The notes under the pieces were generated by a model that did no database searches, was not told the DNA's origin, and saw nothing but the letters and a program-made list of their open reading frames with translations. From Alphaproteobacteria bacterium (GTDB lineage: Bacteria; Pseudomonadota; Alphaproteobacteria; Rhizobiales; Xanthobacteraceae), in the NCBI GenBank assembly GCA_005884685.1, contig VBAH01000072.1, positions 124,001 to 188,000 of the forward strand: a DNA stretch of 64,000 nucleotides, written 5' to 3'. The position numbers and the translations under genes were made by a program. Positions 17,502-26,212 of this stretch are shown here, one piece after another (position 1 is the first letter of the stretch; each line of letters opens with the position of its first letter).

Positions 17502-18734
17502 TCACATCGCCGGATTGACGTAATGGCCGCCGAGCGCGTGCAGGCCGAAGGCGGCGCCCGCGATGTCGAAGTTGAACGAGAAATGCTGGTTCATCGCGAT
17601 CACGTCGCGCAGGTGGCGCTGGATCGGGTCGCGCGTGTAGAGCCCCTGCGCGCCGTAGCACGACCAGAGAGTCTCCACCGCCTCGCGCGCCTGATTCACG
17701 GCGAACGCCGATTGCGCGCGCCAGCGCAGCTTGGTCGCGATGTCCGGAATTTCGCCGCGGGCGGACATTTCCTGCAGCGCGATCGAGGCATTGCGCGACA
17801 GCGCGCGCCCGGAATCGATCAGCACGCGCGCGCGCGCAAGCTTGATCTGCACCGCCTGGAAGTCCGCGACCTTCGCGCCGGTGTAGGTGCCCATGCGCCT
17901 GCCCATCGACGCCACGAAGTGCTCGTAGGCGCCTTCGGCCGCCCCGATCGAGGCGGGCGAGAGCGGAATGCCGGCGGCACCGATGATCGGGATTCCGAAC
18001 AGCGCGCCCCTGTTGAGCGCGGCGCCCGGATGGTCATACCCGCCGCGTGTCGTCGTGAGCGCGAGGGCGCGGCGCTCCGGCACGAACAGCGCCTTCACGG
18101 CGATGTCCTTGCTGCCGGTGCCGGCCATGCCCATCGCGTACCAAGTGTCGATGATCTCGTAGTCGGTCTTGGGCACCAGGCAGAGCCGCCAGTCGACCGC
18201 CGCCTCGCCGTCGTAGATGGTGACGGCGAGCATGTTCCAGTCGGCATTGTCGACTCCGGAGGAGAACGGCCAGCGGCCGGTCACCTCGAAGCCGCCGTCG
18301 ACCTTGCGCCCGCGGCCGGCCGCGAGCGCGATCGAGGACGCGATCAGCGCGTCCGGGTTTGCGTCCCACACCTCATGCTGCGTCTGCGGCGCGTAATAGC
18401 CGAGCATCCAGTGATGCGTGGCGAGATTGCCCACGTTCCACGCCGTCGAGGGGCAGCCGCGCGCGATCTCGGCCGGGATGTCGAAGATCGCAACGAAGTC
18501 GAGCTCCATGCCGCCGAAGATCCTCGGCTGGTGGAAACGAAACAGCCCGGTCTCGTGCAGCAGCTGCTCGTTCTCGCGCAAGAGCATCCGCGCGTCCTCG
18601 GTCGCCTGCGCGCGCTCGCGCAACACCGGCACGATCTCGCGTGCGCGGGCGAGCGCCGCGTCGTAGCCGATATCGGAGAAGTCGCGCCGCACGGCTTGCG
18701 GCAGCGTGCCGACGCCTCGGTTCGGTGCGTCCAT
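17502..18734 (-). CDS. Acyl-CoA dehydrogenase-fold flavin-dependent monooxygenase (HsaA/DszC-like)
   Basis: 410 residues from MDAPNRGVGT (an upstream in-frame ATG at 18806 adds an unconserved Pro/Arg-rich tail). The fold is that of acyl-CoA dehydrogenases: FHQPRIFGGMELDFV, RGCPSTAWNVGNLATHHW in the helical domain, VTGRWPFSSGVDNADW and GMAGTGSKDI in the beta domain. These segments are typical of two-component flavin-dependent hydroxylases rather than true dehydrogenases; no catalytic glutamate of the dehydrogenase type is evident. Such enzymes use reduced flavin from a separate reductase, not found here. It is divergent from the ring-cleaving-dioxygenase gene at 18854, with 119 bp between. Confidence 0.82.
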   Translation of the reverse strand: MDAPNRGVGTLPQAVRRDFSDIGYDAALARAREIVPVLRERAQATEDARMLLRENEQLLHETGLFRFHQPRIFGGMELDFVAIFDIPAEIARGCPSTAWNVGNLATHHWMLGYYAPQTQHEVWDANPDALIASSIALAAGRGRKVDGGFEVTGRWPFSSGVDNADWNMLAVTIYDGEAAVDWRLCLVPKTDYEIIDTWYAMGMAGTGSKDIAVKALFVPERRALALTTTRGGYDHPGAALNRGALFGIPIIGAAGIPLSPASIGAAEGAYEHFVASMGRRMGTYTGAKVADFQAVQIKLARARVLIDSGRALSRNASIALQEMSARGEIPDIATKLRWRAQSAFAVNQAREAVETLWSCYGAQGLYTRDPIQRHLRDVIAMNQHFSFNFDIAGAAFGLHALGGHYVNPAM

Positions 18735-18853
18735 TCGGGGGCCCCCGGTTGGCCTAGGTTGCCTTGGCGCAAGGGCCGTTTGCAATGCTTGCCGTTGCCG
18801 GGCCACGATGCGCCACCGATATCGCGGTGATCGCCTTCCCCGGGAGAACGCCC

Positions 18854-19783
18854 ATGTCCGGCATCCATCACGTCACCGCCATTGCGGGGCGCGCCGACCG
18901 CAATCTCGACTTTCATACCCGCGTGCTCGGGCTGCGGCTGGTCAAGAAGACCGTGAACTTCGACGACCCCGGCACCTGGCACCTCTATTACGGCGACGCG
19001 CAGGGCCGGCCCGGCACGATCCTGACGTTCTTTCCCTGGGAACACGCGGCGCCCGGCCAGCTCGGCGTCGGCGAGACGCAGGAGACCGCGTTCCGCATTC
19101 CGGCCGGCGCGCTCGGCTACTGGACGCATCGGCTGCTGGAGAAAGGCGTCACGCATGGCGCGCCGGAGAAGCGCTTCGGCGAGACGGTGCTGCCGTTCAC
19201 CGACCCGGACGGCATGCGCTTTGCGCTCATTGGGGTACCCGGTGCAGAAAGCGAAAACGGCTGGAGCGCGGGCGAGATTCCGGCCGAGCACGCGATCCGC
19301 GGCTTCCACGGCGTGACCTTGCTGGTGAACGACGCCGCGCCGACCGCCGCGATCCTCACCGACGTGCTCGGGTTCCGCGAAGTCGCGCGCGACGGCGCGC
19401 TGGCGCGCTATCGCGGCGACGCGCCGCTCGGTGCGCACGTCGATCTGCGCGCGGCGGGCGATTTCCCGCGCGGCCGCATGGGCCGCGGCTCGGTCCATCA
19501 CATCGCGTTCCGCGCCGTGGACGATGCCGCGCAGACCGCGATGGCGGGCAAGCTGGCGGCCGATCACAACATGCACCCGACCGGGCAGAAGGACCGCAAC
19601 TACTTCCGCTCGATCTACTTTCGCGAGCCGAACGGCATCCTGTTCGAGATCGCGACCGATCAGCCGGGCTTCGCGGTCGACGAGCCGGCAAGCGAGCTTG
19701 GGCGCTCGCTGAAGCTGCCGCAATTCCTCGAGCCGCGCCGCGCCGAGATCGAGGCCAGGCTCCCCCCGCTCGAGGCCGCGTAA
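18854..19783 (+). CDS. VOC-family ring-cleaving dioxygenase (MhqO-like)
   Basis: 309 residues starting MSGIHHVTAIAG at the second in-frame ATG. Two glyoxalase/extradiol dioxygenase modules are visible. The first has GIHHVTAIAG, RLVKKTVNFDDPGTWHLYYG and LPFTDPDGM; the second has RGFHGVTLLV, SVHHIAFRAVDD and FREPNGILFEIATDQPG. The metal ligands would be the His of HHVT, the His of WHLYYG or VHHIAF, and the Glu of LFEIA. The family includes Bacillus MhqO, linked to quinone and catechol detoxification. The stop codon overlaps the start of the esterase gene (TAATG), so the two are translationally coupled. Confidence 0.87.
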   Translation: MSGIHHVTAIAGRADRNLDFHTRVLGLRLVKKTVNFDDPGTWHLYYGDAQGRPGTILTFFPWEHAAPGQLGVGETQETAFRIPAGALGYWTHRLLEKGVTHGAPEKRFGETVLPFTDPDGMRFALIGVPGAESENGWSAGEIPAEHAIRGFHGVTLLVNDAAPTAAILTDVLGFREVARDGALARYRGDAPLGAHVDLRAAGDFPRGRMGRGSVHHIAFRAVDDAAQTAMAGKLAADHNMHPTGQKDRNYFRSIYFREPNGILFEIATDQPGFAVDEPASELGRSLKLPQFLEPRRAEIEARLPPLEAA

Positions 19784-20409
19784 TGGCGGACGTCGCCGCC
19801 GCCGGTGCGACGCTCGACAGCGCGCGCGCCGCCGCGATCCTGCTGCATGGCCGCGGCAGCAATGCCGGCGACATGCTCTCCCTGGCGCGGGAGTTCGGCC
19901 AGCGCGACATCGCATATCTCGCGCCGGAAGCGCCGCGCGGCTCGTGGTATCCGTATTCGTTCCTCGCACCGCTCGGGCAGAACGAGCCGTATCTGAGCGA
20001 TGCGCTTGCGACCGTCGGCGCGGCATTCGCGCGGCTTGCGCGCGAGGGATATCCGCCCGAGCGCGTCGCGCTGATCGGCTTTTCCCAAGGCGGCTGCCTC
20101 GCGCTCGAATATGCCGCGCGCAACGCGCAGCGTTACGGCGCAGTCGTGGGCCTGAGCGCGGGGCTGATCGGCCCGCCCGGCACGCCGCGCGCCTATCCGG
20201 GCACGCTCGCCGGCACGCCGGTGTTCCTCGGCTGCGGCGATATCGACTCGCACATCCCGCTCGCCCGCGTGCACGAGACCCGCGATGTCCTGAGCCGCAT
20301 GGGCGCGGCCGTCAGCGCGCGCATCTATCCGGGCATGGGCCACACGGTGAATGCCGACGAGATCGCGCATGTGAGCAAGCTGCTGGCAGGCATCGGCGCC
20401 ATGCCGTAG
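19783..20409 (+). CDS. Phospholipase/carboxylesterase-family alpha/beta hydrolase (MhqD-like)
   Basis: 208 residues, starting on the A of the preceding stop codon. Features are ILLHGRGSNAGDM (oxyanion region), the nucleophile elbow GFSQGG, an Asp in CGDIDSHIP and the catalytic His in GMGHTVNAD, which together make a complete Ser-Asp-His triad. It belongs to the small esterase/phospholipase family (abhydrolase_2). The pairing with a VOC dioxygenase recalls mhqO-mhqD of Bacillus subtilis, where a carboxylesterase and a dioxygenase are co-induced by hydroquinones. Confidence 0.88.
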   Translation: MADVAAAGATLDSARAAAILLHGRGSNAGDMLSLAREFGQRDIAYLAPEAPRGSWYPYSFLAPLGQNEPYLSDALATVGAAFARLAREGYPPERVALIGFSQGGCLALEYAARNAQRYGAVVGLSAGLIGPPGTPRAYPGTLAGTPVFLGCGDIDSHIPLARVHETRDVLSRMGAAVSARIYPGMGHTVNADEIAHVSKLLAGIGAMP

Positions 20410-20438
20410 AACATCTCCCGAAAAGAGGGAGACGCACC

Positions 20439-21398
20439 TTGTTGAAGAAGCCCAACGTACCGGTCATCGCGCTCGAAGAGCATTACGCCGACCCGGAGTT
20501 ATACGCGCTGTTCACCGGGCTCGACGCCACGACGCCGCCGCATGTGGTGGCGAAGCTCGAAGATACCGGCGCGGCGCGGCTCAACGACATGGACGCGGCC
20601 GGCATCGACGTACAGGTGCTCTCGCACTCCGCGCCCTCGCTGCAGAAGATTTCGACCGGCGCCGTCGAGCTGGCGCGGCGCGTCAACGACCGGCTGGCGC
20701 AGATCGTTGCGACCGCGCCAACCCGCTATGCGGGGTTCGCGGCGCTGCCGACGCACGACCCGGCGGCGGCCGCCGACGAGCTTGCGCGCTGTGTCGAGCA
20801 GCTTGGCTTCAAGGGCGCGATGATCCATGGCCTCGCCGAAGGGCAGTTCATCGACGACAGGCGCTACTGGCCGATCTTCGCGCGCGCCGAGGCGCTCGAC
20901 GTGCCGCTCTATCTGCATCCCTCGATGCCGCATCCGGCGGTGATCGACGCCTACTACAAGGAGTACGCCAAGGACTTTCCGGTACTGCTGCGCGCCGCCT
21001 GGGGCTACACGGTGGAGACCGCGACGCTCGCCATCCGGCTCGTGCTCTCCGGCCTGTTCGAGCAGCACAACACGAAGTTCATCCTTGGCCATCTCGGCGA
21101 GGGCCTGCCGTTCCTCATCTGGCGCATCAATAACGGACTGGCGCGGCCGGGCCAGAAGCCGGTCGAGTTCCGCGACCTGTTCTCGGCGCATTTTTCCATC
21201 ACCACCAGCGGCTTCTTCTCCGATCCGGCGCTGTTGTTGTGCGTGCAGGAGATGGGGATCGACCGCATTCTCTTCGCGGTCGACTATCCGTTCGAGGCGA
21301 ATGCGCCGGGCCCGGCGTGGCTCGCGCGGGTGCCGCTGTGCGACGAGGACAAGGCCAAGATCGCCAGCGGCAACGCGAAGCGGCTGCTGCGGATGTAG
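20439..21398 (+). CDS. Amidohydrolase-2 family enzyme (gamma-resorcylate decarboxylase/ACMSD-like)
   Basis: 319 residues. AGGGAG at 20426-20431 lies 7-8 bp before TTG 20439, which is taken as the start; TTG 20442 is the alternative. ALEEHYADPE gives the N-terminal metal motif (E-x-H pattern), then YLHPSMPHP, ILGHLGEGLPF and FAVDYPFE supply the further His, His and Asp of the TIM-barrel metal site. This arrangement is that of PF04909 decarboxylases and hydrolases acting on aromatic acids. It follows the MhqO/MhqD-like pair by 29 bp and is likely in the same operon, which suggests degradation of an aromatic compound. Confidence 0.87.
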   Translation: MLKKPNVPVIALEEHYADPELYALFTGLDATTPPHVVAKLEDTGAARLNDMDAAGIDVQVLSHSAPSLQKISTGAVELARRVNDRLAQIVATAPTRYAGFAALPTHDPAAAADELARCVEQLGFKGAMIHGLAEGQFIDDRRYWPIFARAEALDVPLYLHPSMPHPAVIDAYYKEYAKDFPVLLRAAWGYTVETATLAIRLVLSGLFEQHNTKFILGHLGEGLPFLIWRINNGLARPGQKPVEFRDLFSAHFSITTSGFFSDPALLLCVQEMGIDRILFAVDYPFEANAPGPAWLARVPLCDEDKAKIASGNAKRLLRM

Positions 21399-21541
21399 CG
21401 CTAACGCTGCGCTAACGCATCGCGTCAAACTCGCCGCGATCTTTCGGAGAATTTGCCGCGGGCGGCTAGCGGCGCCTCAACCTGCCTCTGCTAGATCGGT
21501 AGCGGCAGGCGCGGTTCGCCGCAGAGGCCCGACGAGAAGCC

Positions 21542-21856
21542 ATGTTCCATTTCAAAGCCAAAGCGAAGGCCGAAGACCGACGGCGCAACGAGCGTCAGAC
21601 CACCCGCGGGCTCGCCAAGATCCAGACCGGGGCCGGCTCGCTGCCGCGCGATTGCTGGATTTCCGACATCTCGGACGGCGGCGTGCGGCTGCACAGCGAG
21701 CGCATGGACGTGCCGGATGAATTCACCCTGGTGCTGCCGGGCATGAGCACACGGCGCGAATGCCGCGTGGTGTGGCGGCTCGGCCATGAAATCGGTGCGG
21801 AGTTCACCGACCGCTTTGTGCCGGGGTTTGCCCAGCAGGTCGCGGCCCGGCGCTGA
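21542..21856 (+). CDS. PilZ-domain protein
   Basis: 104 residues. The PilZ c-di-GMP-binding pattern is visible: the basic RRRNERQTTRG near residue 14 (RxxxR element), then CWISDISDGGVRL (D/NxSxxG element), and VVWRLGHEIGAEF closing the barrel. The protein is a stand-alone single domain, as is common in Hyphomicrobiales. It probably changes the activity of a motility or polysaccharide target upon binding c-di-GMP, or may bind none; the motifs are complete enough for binding. The next gene is convergent and abuts its stop. Confidence 0.88.
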   Translation: MFHFKAKAKAEDRRRNERQTTRGLAKIQTGAGSLPRDCWISDISDGGVRLHSERMDVPDEFTLVLPGMSTRRECRVVWRLGHEIGAEFTDRFVPGFAQQVAARR

Positions 21857-22630
21857 TCATCGCGCGAACGTGCCGGTGCCGAATGTGCCGGTGCCGGACC
21901 TGGTGGCGCCCCACGTTTTGGTTGCGGAATTTCCGAACGCCCCGAACGGCGCGTTGCCCGGCGGCATCGCGGCCTGCTCTTTGGCGGCGGCTGCGGCGGC
22001 GCGCGCCTTTTGTGCGGCGGCTTGGCGTGCGAGGCGGGCAGCGCGCGCCTTCGCCAGCGCTTTCTTTAGGGCTTTGCGGGCGGCCTCTTGCCCCGCCTTT
22101 TGCCGTACGGCGACGCGGTCGCTAGCCCGCGGCGGCTGCCGCACCGCGTGAGTCGCGTCGGGCGGCTCGGGCAACGGTCCGCCGATCGGCGGTTCGGCCG
22201 GCGGCAGATCGGCCGCGACAGTTTCGGCTTTCGGCGCGGCGGTCGCCACCGGGGCAGCAGGCGGCTCGCTGGCGTCCGGCGCGGCGGACGCCGGGGCAGC
22301 AGGCGGCTCGCCTCGCGCCGGTTCGATCGCGGCGACGTCGGCCTGCGGCGCTGCGGCGACGCTCGTCGCCGGAAGCTCCGGGGCGTCCTCGATCTCGACC
22401 GCAGGCACGGGGCTCGGCTCGAGCGGCGCGGGTTGCTCGGCCGGCGTCACCGCGCGCGGCGCGCCGTTTGCCGCCACAGGCGCACGGCTGCGCGGCGCGA
22501 ACTCGGCCTGCAGCGATACCGTGCGGCTCTCCTGCGCGACGCGAAACGTCGCGACCATGGCGGACGCGCCGATCAGCAGCGCAACGGCTGCGACGACGGC
22601 GATCAGGACCGAGCGGATGCCGGGCAACAT
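21857..22630 (-). CDS. Ala/Pro-rich single-pass membrane protein of unknown function
   Basis: 257 residues. An N-terminal membrane span (SVLIAVVAAVALLIGASAMVA) is followed by a long Ala/Pro/Glu-rich low-complexity region, a Lys/Ala-rich helical stretch with many AARK and AKAR units (about residues 175-220), and a Gly/Thr-rich C-terminus. The layout suggests an anchored periplasmic protein with a disordered stalk. No domain is recognised. The stop codon abuts that of the PilZ gene. Confidence 0.6.
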   Translation of the reverse strand: MLPGIRSVLIAVVAAVALLIGASAMVATFRVAQESRTVSLQAEFAPRSRAPVAANGAPRAVTPAEQPAPLEPSPVPAVEIEDAPELPATSVAAAPQADVAAIEPARGEPPAAPASAAPDASEPPAAPVATAAPKAETVAADLPPAEPPIGGPLPEPPDATHAVRQPPRASDRVAVRQKAGQEAARKALKKALAKARAARLARQAAAQKARAAAAAAKEQAAMPPGNAPFGAFGNSATKTWGATRSGTGTFGTGTFAR

Positions 22631-22757
22631 GCAATAGCCCCTGACGTATCGCCGCCGCCGTTGCCCTCAGCGTCAGTGCTGGCGATGACTCAATCGCGAA
22701 CGAATATCTGAGTCGGGGGAGCGAAGGGAATCCCCGCCAAAGCGAGGCGCGGCGCGC

Positions 22758-22964
22758 TTACCAGATCGCGAGCCACCGGCCGACATCATAGACGGTGGCG
22801 CCGGCGGCGAGCACGATGAATGCCGCGAGCACGAGATCGGCCGACAGGGTCAGCGCCGCGCGCTGGGCCACTTCGACGTCGTGATGCAGGCGGTCGGTCC
22901 GGGTCATCGCTCCATCCGCGGCGAACGAAGCCGCGGCCTTCTTCGCCCTCCAGATAAACCTCAT
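22758..22964 (-). CDS. Short single-span membrane protein
   Basis: 68 residues, or 49 if it starts at the internal ATG at 22907 (MTRTDRLHHD). The C-terminal half is one hydrophobic span, ADLVLAAFIVLAAGATVYDV, followed by GRWLAIW. The N-terminal part is basic and would stay in the cytoplasm. Neither start has a strong ribosome site. The family is not recognised. It lies alone between the Ala/Pro-rich protein gene and the tRNA. Confidence 0.5.
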   Translation of the reverse strand: MRFIWRAKKAAASFAADGAMTRTDRLHHDVEVAQRAALTLSADLVLAAFIVLAAGATVYDVGRWLAIW

Positions 22965-23148
22965 TGCTCGCGACCGGAATGGCCCAGGGTCCGGACCGGC
23001 CGCCGGTCAGGCATGCACCACGCGCGGCACTCGGGCGGGACCGCCACTCTCGCAGAGCTTTCCCTGACCGATCGCCAGGAGATGCGGCGGCGATTTCACT
23101 TCATTGTGAAATGGTCTAGTGCTCGCTCCGCGCCGGTCGCGATGTGCC

Positions 23149-23224
23149 GGGCCCGTAGCTCAATGGTCAGAGCCGGCGGCTCATAACCGCTTGGTTGGAG
23201 GTTCGAGTCCTCCCGGGCCCACCA
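23149..23224 (+). tRNA. tRNA-Ile2 (anticodon CAT, lysidine-modified type)
   Basis: A complete cloverleaf. Acceptor GGGCCCG (23149-23155) pairs with CGGGCCC (23214-23220), then A and an encoded CCA. The D arm is GCTC/GAGC (23158-23173), the anticodon stem GGCGG/CCGCT with loop CTCATAA (anticodon 23182-23184), and the T arm GGAGG/CCTCC with TTCGAGT. The CAT anticodon could mean Met. The anticodon arm and variable loop (GGCGGCTCATAACCGCTTGG) resemble bacterial tRNA-Ile2, in which TilS converts C34 to lysidine to read AUA. An elongator-Met alternative is less likely from the acceptor and arm sequence. Confidence 0.85.
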
Positions 23225-23287
23225 CGCATTCCAGTCGAACCGGAGATTTCCGACTGCGGGCGTAGCCCGTCATGAGCGCGTCGCGCT

Positions 23288-24004
23288 TCACTTCCCCGAT
23301 GCGGGGAAGCGAATACTGGTGGCCAGCGTGATCCAGTTCGCGCTCTCGCCCGCGATATTGCGGCCGAGGATGACATCCATGGAAAAACGGTCGATCGGCC
23401 GCCAGCGCAGGCCGACCTGAAAACGCGGTTGCGTCACCGCGGCAGAGTCGGCCTGTCCGAGAAGACCGAACACTTCCGCCGTGAGCGTCCAAACGTTGTC
23501 GGGTGTCCGCCAATCGACGCCCGCGCCATAGGTGACGAAATGGCGGTCGGCGATGCGGTCCCATTGCCAGCCGGCGTTCAGGTTGATCCGCACCACATTG
23601 GAGAGGCGCAGCGTCGCAGGCACATAGGCGTAAAGCCCGGTGTGCTCCTGGGTGAGCAAGTCGAACATCGCGCCGCCCGCGATGGCGACGCCAAACTGGC
23701 CGATCGCACTCGGGATGATATTGGTCTTGAACTTCGGCGCCGCCGAGGCGCCCCACTCGCCGTCGGCGCGCGCGCGCTGAAGCTGCACACTCAGTTCGAC
23801 CGGCCGCGTGAGATCGACAACACAAGACGGATTCGTCACGCCAATGAAATCCTGGTTGCTGGCCCAGGACAGCCATGACTCGATCTTGCAGTTACCGACT
23901 TCGCCGACTTCCGCAGTGTCGACGCCGTAGGCGGTGCCGGCTGCCTCGGCGCGGCCTGCGAGCGCGAGTAAGGCGATCGCGCAAAGGCCTCGCATCGTTC
24001 GCAT
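23288..24004 (-). CDS. Outer-membrane beta-barrel-like protein (MetA-pathway-of-phenol-degradation type)
   Basis: 238 residues with a signal peptide (RGLCAIALLALAGRAEA). The mature part has alternating aromatic/polar strands ending in aromatic residues: KIESWLSWA, ELSVQLQRAR, VRINLNAGWQWDR, RFQVGLRWRP and NWITLATSIRF. This is consistent with an outer-membrane beta barrel of the Phenol_MetA_deg kind, which often accompanies uptake of hydrophobic compounds. No operon partner is evident; the next gene to the left is the tRNA on the other strand. Confidence 0.65.
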   Translation of the reverse strand: MRTMRGLCAIALLALAGRAEAAGTAYGVDTAEVGEVGNCKIESWLSWASNQDFIGVTNPSCVVDLTRPVELSVQLQRARADGEWGASAAPKFKTNIIPSAIGQFGVAIAGGAMFDLLTQEHTGLYAYVPATLRLSNVVRINLNAGWQWDRIADRHFVTYGAGVDWRTPDNVWTLTAEVFGLLGQADSAAVTQPRFQVGLRWRPIDRFSMDVILGRNIAGESANWITLATSIRFPASGK

Positions 24005-24160
24005 TGCTGCCCCATGGCCGCGAGTCGCGGCTCACCCGCCTGAATTGTCGCAGCATTGCCGCCCGGTTCAAGAGGCGCGAACCTCGGGGGCCAATGCCGA
24101 CGCGGACGTTGCGGCTTTGTCACACGGCTTGGCAAAACTCAGCCGACGCTAAAGCGAAAA

Positions 24161-24177
24161 TTGCGAGCTATTCGCAA
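24161..24177. promoter_or_regulatory. Dyad TTGCGA-N5-TCGCAA upstream of porin gene, operator candidate
   Basis: TTGCGAgctatTCGCAA is a perfect 6-bp inverted repeat about 70 bp upstream of the porin start at 24248, in the 243-bp gap between divergent genes. Its shape recalls Fur-family operators of alphaproteobacteria, but the regulator cannot be named from one site. Confidence 0.4.
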
Positions 24178-24247
24178 CTAATCTAGCGTGCCGTTGTCGG
24201 CGTCGAGGGCCGATCAAATCTGCGGGTCGGCGACTGCGCGAGCGATG

Positions 24248-25627
24248 ATGTTGGTCTCACACCGAACCAGACGAGCGCGGCGCATCGTTTGTGCGCTTGC
24301 GGCGTTCCTGCTCGGTCCCCTCCAGGCGCGCGCCCAGGATACGCCGGGCCCCGACGCGAATGGCATTACCAGTCCGTCGATCGCAACCAGCCTTCCAAAC
24401 AACGGCGACCCGGGCGGCGTGCGCAAGCGTCTCGCCGATCACGGCGTCACCTATAATCTGATCTATACAAACGACGTCCTAAGCAATGTCGCCGGGGGAT
24501 TGAAACGCGGGACGATCGATCAGGGCAAGCTAGAAGCACAGATCACGGTCGACTTTGATAAAATTTCCGAATGGAAAGGGCTGACGTTCTACGCCAACGG
24601 GTTTCAAATCCACAACACCGGGCGCATCCGGCGCGATTACGTCGGCGGCATGAACACCATCGCGGCAATCGAGGCCGTGCCGACGACGCGCCTCTCCGAG
24701 CTATGGGTCGAGCAGAAATTTCTCGGCGGCAAGGCGAGCATGAGAGTTGGCCAGCTTGTCGCCGACAACGAGTTTTTCAATAGCGACACCAGCCAGATAT
24801 TTCTGCAAACCGATTGGCCGACGATCACTGCCGTCAACCTGCCGAGTGGTGGGCCGGCCTACCCATTGTCGACACCGGGTGTTCGCCTGAAATTCGATCC
24901 CAACAGCAACGTCTCGGTGCTGCTCGCGATGTTCAACGGCGATCCGGCAGGACCCGGTCCGGGCGATGAGCAGCTGCGCAACCGCTACGGTTTGAATTTC
25001 CGCGTCACCGATCCGCCGCTGATGATCGGCGAGGTGCAATTCAGGTACAACCGCGAAAAGGAGAGCAAGAACCTTGCCGGCACGATCAAGCTCGGCGGCT
25101 GGGCGCATACCGGCACGTTCGACGACCAGCGGCTTGCGCTCGACGGTCGCTCGCTCGCTGATCCGGCAAGCATCGGAATCCCGGTGAAACACCGCGGCGA
25201 TGTCGGCGTGTACGGCGTGATAGACCAGCAGCTCTATCGCCCGGCCGGTGCCGCTGCGGATGGCGGCATTTCGGTGTTCGCGATGGGCTCGGTCACGCCC
25301 TCCGATCGCAATCTGGTCGATGTTTTCGCGAGCGGCGGGATCGTGTTCGCCGGCATGATCCCTGGCCGCCCCGACGACAAGTTTGGAGCCAGCTTCATCT
25401 ATGCGCGCTTTTCCGACAGCGTTCGCGGCTTCGACATCGATCAAATCGCGTTCACCGGTATGCCGCAGCCTGTTCGCGATTATGAGGCCAACCTCGAGCT
25501 GACCTACGTCGCGCAGATCATCCCCGGATGGACCGTGCAGCCAGACTTTCAATATGTCTGGCACCCGAGCGGCGTGTCCGGCCGCGACGCAAAGGTCGTC
25601 GGCGTGCGCTCGATCTGGAAATACTAG
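24248..25627 (+). CDS. OprB-family carbohydrate-selective porin
   Basis: 459 residues from the second ATG of ATGATG (24245-24250). The signal peptide is RIVCALAAFLLGPLQARAQ. The mature protein contains LADHGVTYNLIYTNDVLSNV, FYANGFQIHNTGRIRRDYVG and ELWVEQKFLGGKASMRVGQL, segments characteristic of OprB (PF04966) beta barrels. The C-terminus ends in an aromatic residue (SIWKY), as outer-membrane insertion signals do. It probably admits sugars or small organic solutes. A dyad at 24161 may control it. Confidence 0.87.
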   Translation: MLVSHRTRRARRIVCALAAFLLGPLQARAQDTPGPDANGITSPSIATSLPNNGDPGGVRKRLADHGVTYNLIYTNDVLSNVAGGLKRGTIDQGKLEAQITVDFDKISEWKGLTFYANGFQIHNTGRIRRDYVGGMNTIAAIEAVPTTRLSELWVEQKFLGGKASMRVGQLVADNEFFNSDTSQIFLQTDWPTITAVNLPSGGPAYPLSTPGVRLKFDPNSNVSVLLAMFNGDPAGPGPGDEQLRNRYGLNFRVTDPPLMIGEVQFRYNREKESKNLAGTIKLGGWAHTGTFDDQRLALDGRSLADPASIGIPVKHRGDVGVYGVIDQQLYRPAGAAADGGISVFAMGSVTPSDRNLVDVFASGGIVFAGMIPGRPDDKFGASFIYARFSDSVRGFDIDQIAFTGMPQPVRDYEANLELTYVAQIIPGWTVQPDFQYVWHPSGVSGRDAKVVGVRSIWKY

Positions 25628-25708
25628 GTCGCACCCAACGCGTGGCCGGGCGCCGCCATCGGAGACGCGCCCGCCTTGGCGGTCGGTCCGGTCACCACGT
25701 AGCGAGGA

Positions 25709-26212
25709 TCATCTTGCGCTCAGCTGGGTGGCGAGCGCATTTACCGCCTTCGTGAGCTGCAGGATTTCAGCTTCCCGGAGCGCGTCAATTTTCTGGTGCA
25801 GCAGCTCAATCTCCAGCTCGGCCTTCACGTTGACTTGATAGTCGTGTTCGGCCGACTTTCGATCGATGTCCTGCTGGCGATTTTGACTCATCATGATGAA
25901 GGGCGCCGCATAGGCAGCCTGAAACGAAAGCGCCAGATTTAGCAGAATGAAGGGATAAGGATCCCATTGCTGCACGTAGGCTGTGATGTTGAGAACGATC
26001 CAGATCGCCAAAAACACGGATTGAATGATGATGAACCTCCAGGAACCCATCGTGGCGGCGACGGTGTCGGCGATGCGCTGGCCAGTGGTGAGCTTCATCG
26101 CATGAGGATGTTGCTGGCTATCACGATGCAGGCGTCTCAACTTCCGTAATTCATCCAGCAATTTGGCATCGTTCCCCTCAGCCTCGATGTCATGTGGCGC
26201 TGCCTTAAGCAT
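25709..26212 (-). CDS. DUF1003 inner-membrane protein
   Basis: 167 residues from MLKAAPHDIE, with a G-rich ribosome site about 8 bp upstream. TGQRIADTVAATMGSWRFII, two membrane spans (VFLAIWIVLNITAYV and FILLNLALSFQAAYAAPFIM) and MSQNRQQDIDRKSAEHDYQV are the hallmarks of DUF1003. The C-terminus is a coiled coil (ELEIELLHQKIDALREAEIL). Its start overlaps the end of the RND permease gene by 8 bp, so it is translated from the efflux transcript. Its function in that complex is unknown; DUF1003 proteins are sometimes near cation transporters. Confidence 0.87.
   Translation of the reverse strand: MLKAAPHDIEAEGNDAKLLDELRKLRRLHRDSQQHPHAMKLTTGQRIADTVAATMGSWRFIIIQSVFLAIWIVLNITAYVQQWDPYPFILLNLALSFQAAYAAPFIMMSQNRQQDIDRKSAEHDYQVNVKAELEIELLHQKIDALREAEILQLTKAVNALATQLSAR

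Noticed and set aside
23149-23224. tRNA-Met (elongator) reading of the CAT tRNA
   Set aside because: The arm sequence (GGCGGCTCATAACCGCTTGG) is closer to bacterial tRNA-Ile2 than to elongator tRNA-Met; kept as a lower-probability alternative only.
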